Assembly: GCF_040958095.1 (NCBI RefSeq)
Contig: NC_091175.1
Coordinates: forward strand, 16,350,266-16,414,265
DNA: 64,000 nt
From: Procambarus clarkii
Lineage: Eukaryota > Arthropoda > Malacostraca > Decapoda > Cambaridae
Direction of reading: 5' to 3'
Part shown: piece by piece, positions 1 through 18,120 of the stretch
Layout of the letters: each line of letters starts with the position of its first letter
Numbering within the stretch: the stretch's first letter is position 1
Made by a program: the position numbers and the translations under genes
The notes under the pieces: model-generated
Told to the model about the DNA's origin: nothing
Seen by the model: the letters and a program-made list of their open reading frames with translations, nothing else
The model's database searches: none

Positions 1-1805
1 ATATTGCAATCAAAGCGAAAAAAACAACCTAAGTTACTACACATTCATATAAGAAGAAAAATGTCGGTGAACGACCAATTGACTAGACTAAGGAAGACAG
101 AGGGGGCATATACTGAAAGTGACAAGGAAATCTGCGAGGCACTGAATGCCAGTTTCCATGGAGTGTTCACTACCGAGCCTGAGCAGCTCCCATTGTTGGA
201 AGGGGTTACCCTAATTGAAAGACTATCAGATTTAGAGGTGACAGCAGAGGAGGTAATGAAACAGTTGACAACTCTAGATGCAACTAAAGCAGTTGGACCA
301 GGCAAAGTATCACCGTGGATACTAAAAGAAGCAGCGCAGGCCCTCAGCATGTCTCTGGCAATGATCTTTAATGAGTCACTTATGTCGGGAGAATTGCCCA
401 GTTGCTGGAAGAAGGCAAATGTCGTGCCGATCTTCACGAAAGACGATAGGGAGGAGGCAAACATCGACATGTAGGACTCTACGTTTTTTTTTTTTTTAAA
501 TGATGATTATGACGACTTTAGAAATAACTATAGACCTGTATCTCTGACAAGCATCCCCTGTAAAATACTAGAAAGAATAATTAGACTACGACTGGTTGCA
601 CACCTGGAGAACATTAGGTTTGTGAACAAACATCAACATGGGTTCTGGACAGGGAAATCGTGCCTAACAAACCTTCTGGAATTCTATGATAAAATAACGA
701 GGATAAGACAGGACAGAGATGGTTGGGCAGACTGCATATTTCTGGACTGCCAAAAAGCCTTTGATACAGTACCGCACTTGAGACTGCTGTTCAAACTCGA
801 GAGGCAGGCGGGGGTGGGGGGAAAGGTCCTAGCATGGATAAGGAACTACCTAACAGGAAGGAGCCAAAGTGTTACGGTAAGGGGCGAGAAGTCGGACTGG
901 CGAACAGTAACAAGTGGAGTACCACAAGGATCGGTGCTGGGACCAATTCTATTTCTTGTTATGTTAACGACATGCTTACAGGCGTAGAGTCCTACATGTC
1001 GATGTTTGCGGATGACGCAAAGTTGATGAGAAGAGTTGTGACAGATGAGGATTTCAGGATCCTGCAAGAGGACCTGAACAGGTTGCAGAGATGGTCAGAG
1101 AAATGGCTACTGGAATTCAACACGAGCAAATGTAAAGTTATGGAAATGGGATTAGGAGATAGGAGACCAAAGGGACAATACACAATGAAGGGGAACAGCC
1201 TACAAGTGACGACGCGCGAAAGAGACCTGGGTGTGGACGTAACACCTAATCTATCTCCTGAGGCACATATAAATAGGATAACGACAGCAGCGTACTCTAC
1301 ACTGGCCAAAGTTAGAACATCATTCAGAAACCTAATTAAGGAGGCATTTAGGGCGCTTTACACTGCCTACGTGAGGCCAGTCTTAGAGTATGCCGCCTCA
1401 TCATGGAGTCCCCATCTTAAGAAGCATATAATGAAACTGGAAAAGGTTCAGAGGTTTGCAACGAGACTCGTCCCAGAGCTACGAGGGATGGGGTATGAGA
1501 AGCGCCTGAGGGAACTGTGCCTTACGACACTAGAAAGAAGGGAGAGGGGGGACATGATAGGAACGTATAAAATACTCAGAGGGATTGACAGAATGGACAT
1601 AGACGAAATGTTCACACGGAATAGTAACAGAACGAGGGGAAATGGATGGAAGCTTGAAACTCAGATGAGTCACAGAGATGTTAGGAAGTTTTCTTTTAGC
1701 GTGAGAGTAGTGGGAAAATGGAATGCACTTCAGGAACAGGTTGTGGCAGCAAATACTATTCATAATTTTAAAACCAGGGAAATGGGACAGGAGTCATTGC
1801 TGTAA
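1..1805 (+). pseudogene. LINE (family A) reverse transcriptase, broken copy 1
   Basis: Non-LTR retrotransposon reverse transcriptase, which would copy the element RNA into DNA at a nicked target. The window opens inside the ORF, so the endonuclease part is not seen. Frame 1 runs to a TAG at 472-474, just before a T-rich patch and a short unrelated stretch (about 475-516). Frame 1 then resumes with an RT-like NNYRPVSLTSIPCK segment and carries FLDCQKAFDTVP (RT motif A region) and SGVPQGSVLGPILF (motif B). Near 957-963 the frame shifts to frame 3, which holds FADDAK (catalytic motif, 1005-1022), LEFNTSKCKVM and the C-terminal KLEKVQRFATRLVPEL region, ending at TAA 1803-1805. One stop and one frameshift make it inactive. 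The style is CR1/jockey-like; the exact clade cannot be fixed by eye. Confidence 0.9.
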
Positions 1806-1912
1806 ACAACCGATGCTCGAAAGGCGCTATCCAAGAGTCAATGCTCGATCCTGCAGACACAACTAGGTGAGTACAACTAGGTGAGTACACACACACACAC
1901 ACACACACGCGC
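1806..1912 (+). mobile_element. LINE-A 3' tail ending in (AC)n
   Basis: Short 3' UTR after the RT stop. It contains CAAGAGTCAATGCTCGATCC, then CTGCAGACACAACTAGGTGAG, then a second ACTAGGTGAGTAC, and passes into (AC)n at 1886-1908. The same ACTAGGTGAGTAC-(AC)n ending recurs at 6910, 23984 and, on the other strand, 19643, 20570, 53268 and 53612. It marks the 3' end of this LINE family. Confidence 0.85.
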
Positions 1913-2095
1913 GAACAAGCCTGAATGGTCCCCAGGACAATATGCAACTGAAAACTCACACCCCAGAAGTGACTCGAACCCATACTCCCAGGAGCCACGC
2001 GATTAAGCCACAGGATTAAGGCGTCTTGTACATACCAGTTGCGTGGCTCCTGGGAGTATGGGTTCGAGTCACTTCTGGGGTGTGAGTTTTCAGTT
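1913..2095. repeat. fold-back insert with tRNA-like arms, between (AC)n and (AC/AT)n
   Basis: Arms 1946-2000 and 2041-2095 are reverse complements of 55 bp around a 40-bp spacer. On the + strand the right arm contains GGGTTCGAGTC, a B-box-like word of a tRNA-derived unit. The left flank 1913-1945 (CGAACAAGCCTGAATGG...) is the start of the 260-bp unit seen at 27991. This is a small fold-back derivative of that family. Confidence 0.85.
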
Positions 2096-3374
<1,279 letters not shown>

Positions 3375-3630
3375 GTTGCCTGCCAGCTGTGGTTGTCTTC
3401 TGCTACTGAGATGTTGCCTGCCAGCTGTGGTTGTCTTCTGCTACTGAGATGTTGCCTGCCAGCTGTGGTTGTCTTCTGCTACTGAGATGTTGCCTGCCAG
3501 CTGTGGTTGTCTTCTGCTACTGAGATGTTGCCTGCCAGCTGTGGTTGTCTTCTGCTACTGAGATGTTGCCTGCCAGCTGTGGTTGTCTTCTGCTACTGAG
3601 ATGTTGCTTGCCAGCTAAGGTTTTCTTCTG
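3375..3630. repeat. 38-bp minisatellite, 6 full copies plus a degenerate one
   Basis: The unit begins GTTGCCTGCCAGCTGTGG and recurs at 3375, 3413, 3451, 3489, 3527 and 3565. A diverged seventh copy starts at 3603. The six full copies are almost identical, implying recent expansion. Confidence 0.97.
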
Positions 3631-3796
3631 ATGATGAGCCAGGGTCTACTTGAGCTTGAATGATTGTCAAACGAAAATAAAATATATAAAAACCATAGCA
3701 AGAAAAAAAATTATATAGCTATTGGAAGATTTCTGAGGCGCAAACGGAGAGTCGTGTATTGAACGCTCCAGGGTATGGTCGCTGCCCACGGCCACA

Positions 3797-4090
3797 CCTG
3801 ACATATTGGGGTTATCTTGTGACTACATGTTGAGGGTGTAGCCAGTGATAAGACCTGACATATTGGGGATGTCATGTGATTAAGATATCCAGAATGTGGC
3901 AGTGATCAGACCTGACATATTGGGGTTGTCATGTGATTAGAGATCCAGGATGTTGCAGTGATCAGACCTGACATATTGGGGGTTGTCATGTGATTAGAGA
4001 TCCAGGATGTGGCAGTGATCAGGCCTGACATATTGGGGTTGTCATGTGATTAGAGATCCAGGATGTGGCAGTGATCAGATCTGACATAAG
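3797..4090. repeat. 56-57-bp minisatellite, about 5 copies
   Basis: CCTGACATATTGGGG recurs at 3797, 3854, 3911, 3967 and 4024, with a decayed copy at 4080. Units carry GTCATGTGATTAGAGATCC and GGCAGTGATCAG. The first unit is the most diverged. Confidence 0.95.
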
Positions 4091-5447
4091 GGTATTATCA
4101 TTTAACCAGTGGTTCAATGTGTTATAAACCATTCACTCATAATTGAACGAGTGAATGTTGGAATATTATTTCTGATATGTACAGTATCATATTAAATCGG
4201 TGTATGTCGATGATTAACTCAATTAACAAGACCAAGATAGAAATGCCAGTTTGCGTAACGCCTACCTCCCAACTCGACCAATGAAAATGAAGGACTATCA
4301 CACCCACATGAAATATAATTTGCCGTGTTTGTTTTGGTCCCTTTACTTTCAATGTTTAGGAATATGCTTTATATTCAGCGAATTGCATCAAGGATCATCA
4401 GAAATATATCACTAACTTTAGAGTATCAAAAAACATGATGTGAAACGACTCCAAAAACACATAACAGTCCACAGTTCCCTCCCCAATGATAAGCTTCACT
4501 TTCTTTTTCATTTTGTGGCATTTTAAATTATTTCCTTTTTATATATTCATAGTTTGGCTACTATTCTTGGCGTTCTATGAATGCAAGATGAATTTTGCAC
4601 ATAATGTATTTACAGTGTAAAGATATGATGATGGTTCAGAGGTCAGTGCATCCTCACTTTGTAGTTCAACTTCATGAGACAACTCAGTTTCCTCAAAAAT
4701 TTGGCCTCGAAATCGATTTTAACTTACAATATAATTAAGTATTTTGTCTCTACCAAATTATAATCAATAAATAATGAAACACTTACAGAATTTAATATTA
4801 CTCTGTACTATATATTTCTTAATGGTTGCATCTAAAGAATCATATTTCGTGTTAAGAGGAAAGATTGTAGAGAACTCATGAGTGAATATCTCACAGTTGT
4901 ATAGCTCATCCCGTATCTTTCTCTCGTATGAAGGAGACCGCGAACATCTGACTACACCAACAGCCGGATTCCACCAAACTCACAATTGCCAATCACCGGG
5001 AAAACCGTAGCAATAGCAGTGTCATCAGGGTGTAAACACAGCCTCTCCGTTATACTATATCCGGATGTTAGTTCAGCCGCCACTCTCCCGGCAGCTGGCG
5101 GCGACCATGTGTGCTCTGCCAGATTAACAGGTTTGCCTTGGCCTTTAGAGCTTGCACAAGTAATATTTATGTGCACACTGCTGCGTGTACAGATGGCACG
5201 ATGCTGTGTACCCATTGTGGAACCCCATGTACATACACACACACACACGGTTTTCAACCCATGTGTAAATGGATTTGGAGTGTTGGTTCGTAAATAAGTT
5301 TGCTAGACAGTGTGGATGAAGTTAGCCTGAAAGCTGTATGTCTTTTAATGCAACTGAAAAGGACACGTGAATGTGCAAGAGGGTCACGTATGCACGCACG
5401 TGCACGCACCCGCACAAACACACGTACGCACATCTACACACACACAC
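4091..5447. other. AT-rich stretch, no gene seen
   Basis: No splice-consistent coding region or RNA gene recognised. Short AC-rich patches at 5234-5249 and 5380-5449 lead into the second LINE copy. Frames at 4952-5297 look non-coding. Confidence 0.5.
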
Positions 5448-6529
5448 ACTGACTGGGCGGACTGCATTTTCTTGGATTGTCGGAAAGCCTTTGACACAGT
5501 ACCGCATAAGAGGCTGGTACATAAGCTGGAGAGACAGGCATATGTAGCTGGTAAGGTGCTCCAGTGGATAAGGGAGTACCTAAGCAATAGGAAGCAGAGA
5601 GTTACGGTGAGGGGTGAGACCTCAGATTGGCGTGAAGTCACCAGTGGAATCCCACAGGGCTCTGTACTCGGTCCTATCTTGTTTCTGATATATGTAAATG
5701 ATCTCGCGGAGAGTATAAATTCATTTCTCTCAATGTTTGCTGACGATGCCAAAATTATGAGAAGGATTAAGACAGAGGAGGACTGCTTGAGGCTTCAAGA
5801 AGACCTAGACAAGCCGAAGGAATGGTCGACCAAATGGTTGTTAAAGTTTAACCCAAGCAAATGTAATGTAATGAAGATAGGCGTAGGGAGCAGGAGCCCA
5901 GATACTAGGTATCATCTGGGAGATGAAATTCTTCAAGAGTCAGAGAGAGAAAAAGACTTGGGGGTTGACATCACGCCAGACCTGTCCCCTGCAGCCCATA
6001 TCAAGAGGATAACATCAGCGGCATATGCCAGGCTGGCCAACATAAGAACGGCATGCAGAAACGTATGTAAGGAATTATTCAGAACTTTGTATACCACATA
6101 TGTCAGGCCAATCCTGGAGTATGCAGTCCCAGCATGGAGTCCATATCTAGTCAAGGATAAGACCAAACTGGAAAAGTTTTAAAGGTTTGCCACCAGACTA
6201 GTACCCGAGCTGAGAGGTATGAGCTACGAGGAGAGGCTACGTAATTAAACCTCACTTCGCTGGAAGACAGAAGAATTAGGGGGGACATGATCATCACATT
6301 AAAGATTCTGAAGGAAATTGATAGGGTAGATAAAGACAGGCTATTTAACACAAGGGGCACACGCACAAGGGGACACAGGTGGAAACTGAGTGCCCAAATG
6401 AACCACAGAGATATTAGAAAGAACTTTTTTAGTGTCAAAGTGGTTGACAAATGGAATGCATTAGGAAGTGATGTGGTGGAGGCTGACTCCATACACAGTT
6501 TCAAGTGTAGATATGATAGAGCCCAATAG
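5448..6529 (+). pseudogene. LINE (family A) reverse transcriptase, 5'-truncated copy 2
   Basis: RT of the same family as 1-1805. It begins abruptly inside the RT domain (DWADCIFLDCRKAFDTVP) immediately after an (AC)n run, so it is 5' truncated. Frame 3 then gives SGIPQGSVLGPILFLIYVND (motif B), FADDAK from 5736 (catalytic site), LLKFNPSKCNVMK and YVRPILEYAVPAWSP. A TAA at 6180-6182 interrupts KLEK-RFATRLVPEL. A further shift near 6245 moves to frame 2, which holds RGDMIITLKILKEIDRV and the normal C-terminus to TAG at 6527-6529. It is inactive. Better preserved than copy 1 over motifs A-C. Confidence 0.92.
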
Positions 6530-6622
6530 GCTTAGGATCCTGTACACCTTTTGATTAACGGTTGAGAGGCGGGACCAAAGAGCCAGAGCTCAACCCCCGC
6601 AAGCACAATTAGGCGAGTACAC
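6530..6622 (+). mobile_element. LINE-A 3' UTR and tail
   Basis: Carries GATTAACGGTTGAGAGGCGG, the words AAAGAGCCAGAGCTCAACCC and CCCGCAAGCACAATTAGGCG, and ends GAGTACAC. This block is matched on the - strand at the ends of the copies at 19643, 20199, 53262 and 53612, and by the 3' end of the SINE just downstream. Confidence 0.88.
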
Positions 6623-6625
6623 TCA

Positions 6626-6927
6626 CCAGGACGCCTGGTTGCTGAGTGGACAGCACTCAGAAATCGTAATCCTGTGGACCGGGGTTCGATCCCCGGCGAT
6701 GGCGGACAAATGGGCAGAGTTTCTTTCGGCCTGATGCACCTGTTACCTAGCAGTAAATAGGTACCTGGGAGTCAGACAGCTGTTAAAGCTGCTTCCTGGG
6801 GTGTGTGTGTGGGGGGGGGGAGAAGGGTGACAAAAAAATGATCGTTGATTGACAGTTGAGAAGCGGGCCGAAAGAGCAGAGCTCAATCCCCGCAAGCACA
6901 ACTAGGTGAATACACACACACACACAA
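6626..6927 (+). mobile_element. tRNA-derived SINE with LINE-A tail
   Basis: The head (about 6629-6703) is tRNA-like: TGGTTGCTGAGTGG resembles an A box and GGTTCGATCC at 6683-6692 is a B box. The body (6704-6800) includes CACCTGTTACCTAGCAGTAA and TAGGTACCTGGGAGTC, then a short GT/G run. The last 75 bases (6844-6920) repeat the LINE-A 3' UTR (TTGACAGTTGAGAAGCGGGC, GAGCTCAATCCCCGCAAGC) and end AACTAGGTGAATAC(AC)n. This is the classic layout of a SINE that borrows the RT of a partner LINE. Confidence 0.85.
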
Positions 6928-7687
6928 ACGCCAGTTTGAAAGTACAAACACCGTCAGCAGTAGGTTTATTTGCCGCGAAGGTATTGAATATTTCCAAGCC
7001 GAGTAAGGTCAACTGATCCTCTGTGCTATTGATACGGATATGTTGGAAATGTCACCCAGTAGTGAAAATGGCAGAAAATATTTGGGAAGCTTTGGTAAAC
7101 CAGTTTAAGTAATTTATTTCACCGGGTTGTTCACTACTAGACACACTGTTTTTCATATAGGATGGCTGTTGAATTAGATGCAATATAACACATTTGAATC
7201 AACTGAATACAATATTTAACGGAACATCTGATGCAGGGGCCGCATAAAATATAAACTTTCTGTATACTTTTAACCTGGTTGAACCTAACGTAATCAAAGA
7301 GAGATTAGTCAAACCAACCATACCGAACTTACCCTCATCATACCACAGCTGACCTAACAACCTAACCTAACCCAAACCTAAACATATCTAAACGTATTTA
7401 AAGATATATATACACACTGAGAACACGTCTAATATTTTTCATAGAATTTCCTACTGCTGCAGTAATTCCAACAAATAATGGGATGAGTATTGCTGGTATT
7501 ACGACTGCTTCAACAGCTGCCCGTAGTGCTGCTATTATTGAACGATACCAATTCTTCTGTAACAATATTTTTCCATTATTTGGCTCACACTTCTCAGTGA
7601 TTACATAAGAATACAGGAATTTATTGGAGTATTAGTCGATATGAGGCAGCTCGGATTTATAGCCCTTGAAACTCTTTTATAAAGATG
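6928..7687. other. AT-rich stretch, no gene seen
   Basis: Contains a short cluster of CCTAAC words (7352-7375) but no array. No gene recognised. Confidence 0.5.
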
Positions 7688-7765
7688 TCTCACCTAGTTG
7701 TATTGCGTGGGTTGAGCCTTGACTCTTTGGTCCCGCCTCTCAGTTGTCAATCAACTGGTGTACAT
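7688..7765 (-). mobile_element. LINE-A 3' UTR fragment
   Basis: CTCACCTAGTTGTATTGCG followed by GAGCCTTGACTCTTTGGTCC and CGCCTCTCAGTTGTCAATCA is the reverse complement of the LINE-A 3' UTR. There is no RT remnant, so it is a very short 5'-truncated or decayed insertion. Confidence 0.8.
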
Positions 7766-8329
<564 letters not shown>

Positions 8330-8523
8330 CTGCCTCTGACTCCCTCTCTCACCCTCTTCATTACACATACTTAACACATTTATAATTGAATATTCTCTTC
8401 CATTTATATTGTTCACTTCCTCACCCTCTCGCCGCTATTTAAAGCGATCAGTGACCGAACCACAAACAAAAAAATCACTGAAAATTGAGACCATTTATAA
8501 TTTTAATAAAAGTTTTAAGTGCT

Positions 8524-8655
8524 GCGGTCCCATGAGGGAGGTATGGTACGCCGTGGGAAGGTACGGTACACTATGGGAAGGTACGCCATGGGGAGGGAGA
8601 TACGGTATGCCATGTAGAAGGAGGTACGGTATGCCGTGGGGGGGGGGGGTATATA
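8524..8655. repeat. degenerate G-rich minisatellite
   Basis: Repeated GGTACGGTAYGCCATG-like words (GGTATGGTACGCCGTGGG, GGTACGGTACACTATGGG, GGTACGCCATGGGG, GATACGGTATGCCATG, GGTACGGTATGCCGTGGG), ending in a G run at 8638-8649. The spacing is irregular, about 20-35 bp. Confidence 0.75.
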
Positions 8656-10147
8656 CCATGGGTAAAGTACGGTGCACCAAACGATCCCCTAGTTTCCCTT
8701 GTCTCCTATATAATTACCAGGCCGTTTGTATACATTTTTCTCCTGATGTGACTGTAGCAGTGTTGTCCTTCAATGGATGCTTTATCATTCTCGTATTGTA
8801 CTCTTCTATATTTCCGAATTCTTCCACATTTGTGTTTGTATCTGCTGTAACTGTTTTTGATCATCTCTTGTGTCCTGCTATTCTGTTTTTCTTTCATGCC
8901 TCATGGCGTTGGTAAATCATTTATGCAAGCTCCTCTCCCTTCTTTAGTGTTGGAATGAATATATCATCAGTTTCAGAGCATTTGTGCATCACATGGTCCA
9001 TCACGTATTACACGTACACATGTTTCTGAGGCCTGTCTACGTTAACATGTTCCAGAGACCTGTCTACCACAGTACGACTTTCAAAAATTCCCTTATCTCT
9101 TCACACTTCCCTTTCTTGAGGGCTTGGCTTTTATCCTCGTCTCTCTGGCCTCTTGCTCTTATATTTATTTGAACCTGACACTCAAGCGGTCACACACCAC
9201 CACACACCTCAAGCGGAACCTGACACACCAGGACGCCGAGGTCATTGGCTCCTAGGGGTATTTCAGGTCTGTTTTCTAAATGTTATTACATCTTGGGTGA
9301 AGGCGAGGTCTATTCAAGCAGGTCTATCCTATCCGCTTTGCTAGAATTTCGTCTTGAATGGTGTCTAGAATTCTTGTTATCCGTGTACTGGGACCTCCAC
9401 GTTTCATTTTTCCTCCAAGTCTATTTCCCTGTAATTTGAATCACCTATGATTTGAAGCTTTCTTATGTGGAGACCAGTTTTCCTCCCAATAGTAATACAT
9501 TTAATATTTTAAAATTTAAACTCTAGTATGATTGTTTGTAATTATTAATTAACTCTTCATGACGGCCAGTTTCACCCTTGCTTAAGCTTTTCATATAAGC
9601 ATTGTTTTGTAAGTGAGCTTTCTAACAGAATTTGCACAACACTTTAACATCGAAATGTCTTCATGTGAATGATATAAAAATTAACATAAACTCTGTGTTT
9701 ATATATTTTTCACCGCCTTAATTGCTAATTCCTTAAGACAAATATTAACTTAGTTCTTACAAAGTTTAAGAAAAAATCCACTGGCAGATAATTATTCGGA
9801 GACCAGCTCAGTATGTGTGTAAATGTTTCTTTGTTCTTCTACCATATCCTTGCCGTCGACGAACGAAATGCATGTAGTGTACGAATCCTGATTGCTCATC
9901 ACCCCATGATCTGCATTACTGTTATTAACATCTTTAATGACACAAGCATTATGCAATTTTGCTTAATTGGAGTGGTTCAATCAGATCTGGTTGTAGTGAG
10001 TATGCTGCTCATACTCACTGACACACAGGGTAGTGAGTATACTGCATATATTCACTGCCTCTCAGGACGTAATACAGTTGTTGAAATTTATGAATTTTAT
10101 ATAATAAATATGAACCACAAATCTTATGTATGATCTTTGATGTACAG
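8656..10147. other. intergenic or upstream dpr intron, no exon recognised
   Basis: The dpr-like exon at 10148 opens in mid-gene, so this stretch is presumably its preceding intron. I found no exon encoding a first Ig domain here. Confidence 0.45.
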
Positions 10148-10331
10148 CGGCCCGAAGCGAAATGCAAGGTTCTGCAGAGCGTATGGTGGCAGCGGGGAGC
10201 AGCTTACAGCTTGTGTGTACTTTCAAAGATGCTTCAAACACACCTCCCTATGTTTTCTGGTACCAAGACTCTAGGATGATCAACTACGACACTGCCAGGG
10301 GCGTCCATATCAACTCCGACCAGGAGCACAG
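10148..10331 (+). CDS. dpr-like neuronal Ig cell-surface protein, internal exon (Ig strands A-D)
   Basis: Exon of a two-Ig-domain cell-surface protein resembling Drosophila Dpr (defective proboscis extension response) proteins, which bind DIP partners in synaptic recognition. The acceptor is TACAG/CG and the donor CACAG/GTAAGA. The exon opens with two bases of a split codon and encodes 60 whole codons. The frame reads GSAERMVAAGSSLQLVC (Cys at codon 23, the first disulfide Cys), PPYVFWYQDSRMINYDTARG (core Trp at codon 37) and HINSDQEH. The WY...NYD.ARG pattern is typical of the second Dpr Ig domain. The donor splits an Arg/Ser codon (AG/C) that is completed in the exon at 12461. Upstream exons are not in the window. 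Confidence 0.85.
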
Positions 10332-12460
<2,129 letters not shown>

Positions 12461-12561
12461 CATCCTGACGGTGTCGTCGGTGTTAGATGAACACGCTGGG
12501 AACTACACCTGCAGCCCTGCCAACGCCAGCCCCTCCTCCGTCCTCGTGCACGTCGTGGTTG
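12461..12561 (+). CDS. dpr-like protein, exon closing the second Ig domain
   Basis: The acceptor is CTCGCAG/C and the donor GGTTG/GTAAGT. The exon has 101 bases: one base completing the split Ser codon, 33 codons, and one base carried on. It encodes SILTVSSVLDEHAGNYTC followed by SPANASPSSVLVHVVV. DEHAGNYTC is the D-x-x-G-x-Y-x-C signature of the Ig F strand and supplies the second disulfide Cys. CSPANASPSSVLVHV closely follows the Dpr pattern at the end of Ig2. The phase joins both neighbours without a shift. Confidence 0.88.
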
Positions 12562-13438
12562 GTAAGTCAGGGGTCAGGGTCAGATTATGGGTCAGGGTAA
12601 ATGTAATGAATATGCAGATTCTGGGATAATCTGTGTGAGGGGGGGCATATGAGGTATGGAAGGATGTGAGGTGTGTGGAATATGAGACGTGTGGAACATG
12701 TGGTATATGTAAGGTACTGGGTTTGTGAGCAGCACACAGCTTATATTATACAGTGAGTGAGATACGGGGCAGTGTGCTTACCTAAATACGTGTAAAAGGA
12801 GCGAAACTTAGCTCCAGGACCCCACCTCCTAGATAGTGTACTTGTGAGTTTGTGTGTGTGTGTGATCTTGACGATAAATGAGATGTGCTGGATATGTAGG
12901 TTATGTAGCAGTGGGGTGCGAGGGTGATAAATGATATATTGCGTAGCGTCAATAAATTATAGCCCCCCTGAATTTATCGATTCAAGTCAAGGTCAGGTTG
13001 ATGGTCAGGGTCATGGTCAGTTTTGTGGTCAGTTAGCTTTAATAATCTTCATACTCAATATGTGAAAATTATTGTTTTTCTCTCAACCACTTTCTTCACA
13101 TACACTTTCTCGTCTGCTTCATTTTACCACTTATTTTATTTTCCACTCATCCTTTTCCCCAGAGAGACGCGGATAATTAAATCCTTCCCAAGAATTAGCA
13201 GGACGCCTTTACGTGGTGTCTTATCTTCCCATCCACGTCACCTGAGCGTCAAGGGGCACTCTCATGTCTCCTCTAAGTTACCCACAGGAATTTCCATCCC
13301 CCCCTAAAAATTCACGCTCACGTTCTGGCTATTCCATAACCTCCATCCCTCCCTCCCTCCCTCTTTCTCTTTCAATACATGTTTGCCAAAACTATTTTGT
13401 TCAACCTTAACCTAATTTAATTACTTTTTCCCGTACAG
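12562..13438 (+). other. dpr-like gene intron, 0.88 kb
   Basis: Bounded by GTAAGT and a pyrimidine-rich TTTTTCCCGTACAG. It carries GGTCAGGGTCA repeats near its start and at 12990-13030, and a GTGTGTG run at 12849-12863. A block at 12781-12848 (AGCTCCAGGACCCCACCTCC) looks like a diverged retroelement tail. Confidence 0.7.
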
Positions 13439-13638
13439 AGACGACGGATCCTGGGCTAAGTCGCCGTGGTCAGAAGGAGGTCGGGGAGGCGGAGAAAACG
13501 CCAGTGCGGCAACTCGGGGTTAAGAGTGCCTCTTCGGCTGGCCCTCGCGTCCTACCTCAGACACTGGCACTATTCTTGCTGGCCCTCCTCCTCCTCGACG
13601 CCCTCACGTTCCCCAGGGTCTTCCAGCGTAGCTTGTAG
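13439..13638 (+). CDS. dpr-like protein, last exon: stalk, hydrophobic C-terminus, stop
   Basis: The acceptor is CCGTACAG/AG. Two bases complete a Glu codon, then 65 codons lead to TAG at 13636-13638. Residues 1-40 are a polar, Gly/Glu/Lys/Arg-rich stalk (DPGLSRRGQKEVGEAEK). Residues about 43-56 form a hydrophobic run (LALFLLALLLLDAL), followed by only nine residues (TFPRVFQRSL region). The hydrophobic tail with almost no cytoplasmic part fits a GPI-attachment signal or a C-terminal membrane anchor, as reported for Dpr/DIP proteins. The exon is GC-rich against AT-rich flanks. Confidence 0.8.
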
Positions 13639-13820
13639 AGCGCCGGCAATCTGCCCGAAGCCTCCTTGTTGAGGCTTCTATCAACGTGCCGATGTGATAA
13701 GCCTCGGTTTAAGGATCTTGGCACCAGTGTAGTGCTTAGTGCCACATAGTCCGTATACTTTCATATACTACGATGGAAAAAATATATATACAGTTGTATA
13801 TAAACACGAAATTTATACAT

Positions 13821-13826
13821 AATAAA
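13821..13826 (+). promoter_or_regulatory. candidate poly(A) signal for the dpr-like gene
   Basis: AATAAA lies 183 bases after the stop codon, with a second AATAAA in a run at about 13844. This is position-based inference only; cleavage is not shown. Confidence 0.4.
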
Positions 13827-17912
<4,086 letters not shown>

Positions 17913-18041
17913 CCACACACCAGAAGATGAGGAGACGACGACGTTTCGGTCCGTCCTGGAGCATAATCAAGTCGATAGTGATAATGAAAATGGTTCAGGA
18001 CGGACCGAAACGTCGTCGTCTCCTCATCTTCTGGTGTGTGG
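17913..18041. repeat. fold-back hairpin, 46-bp perfect arms
   Basis: Arms 17913-17958 and 17996-18041 are reverse complements (CCACACACCAGAAGATGAGG on the left; ends CTTCTGGTGTGTGG on the right) around a 37-bp spacer. The arms contain CGACGACGTTTCGGTCCG. It is not flanked by a microsatellite. Confidence 0.92.
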
Positions 18042-18079
18042 TTTGGTCATCATATCTTCAGCCACATTATTGTGGCTGT

Positions 18080-18120
18080 GCAATACTCCTTGTTGACTCA
18101 TCGTCAACAAGGAGTATTGC
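18080..18120. repeat. hairpin, 18-bp perfect arms, 5-nt loop
   Basis: GCAATACTCCTTGTTGAC and its reverse complement flank a TCATC loop. A smaller GCCACA/TGTGGC hairpin sits just upstream at 18061-18076. This is a second fold-back close to the 17913 hairpin. Confidence 0.85.
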
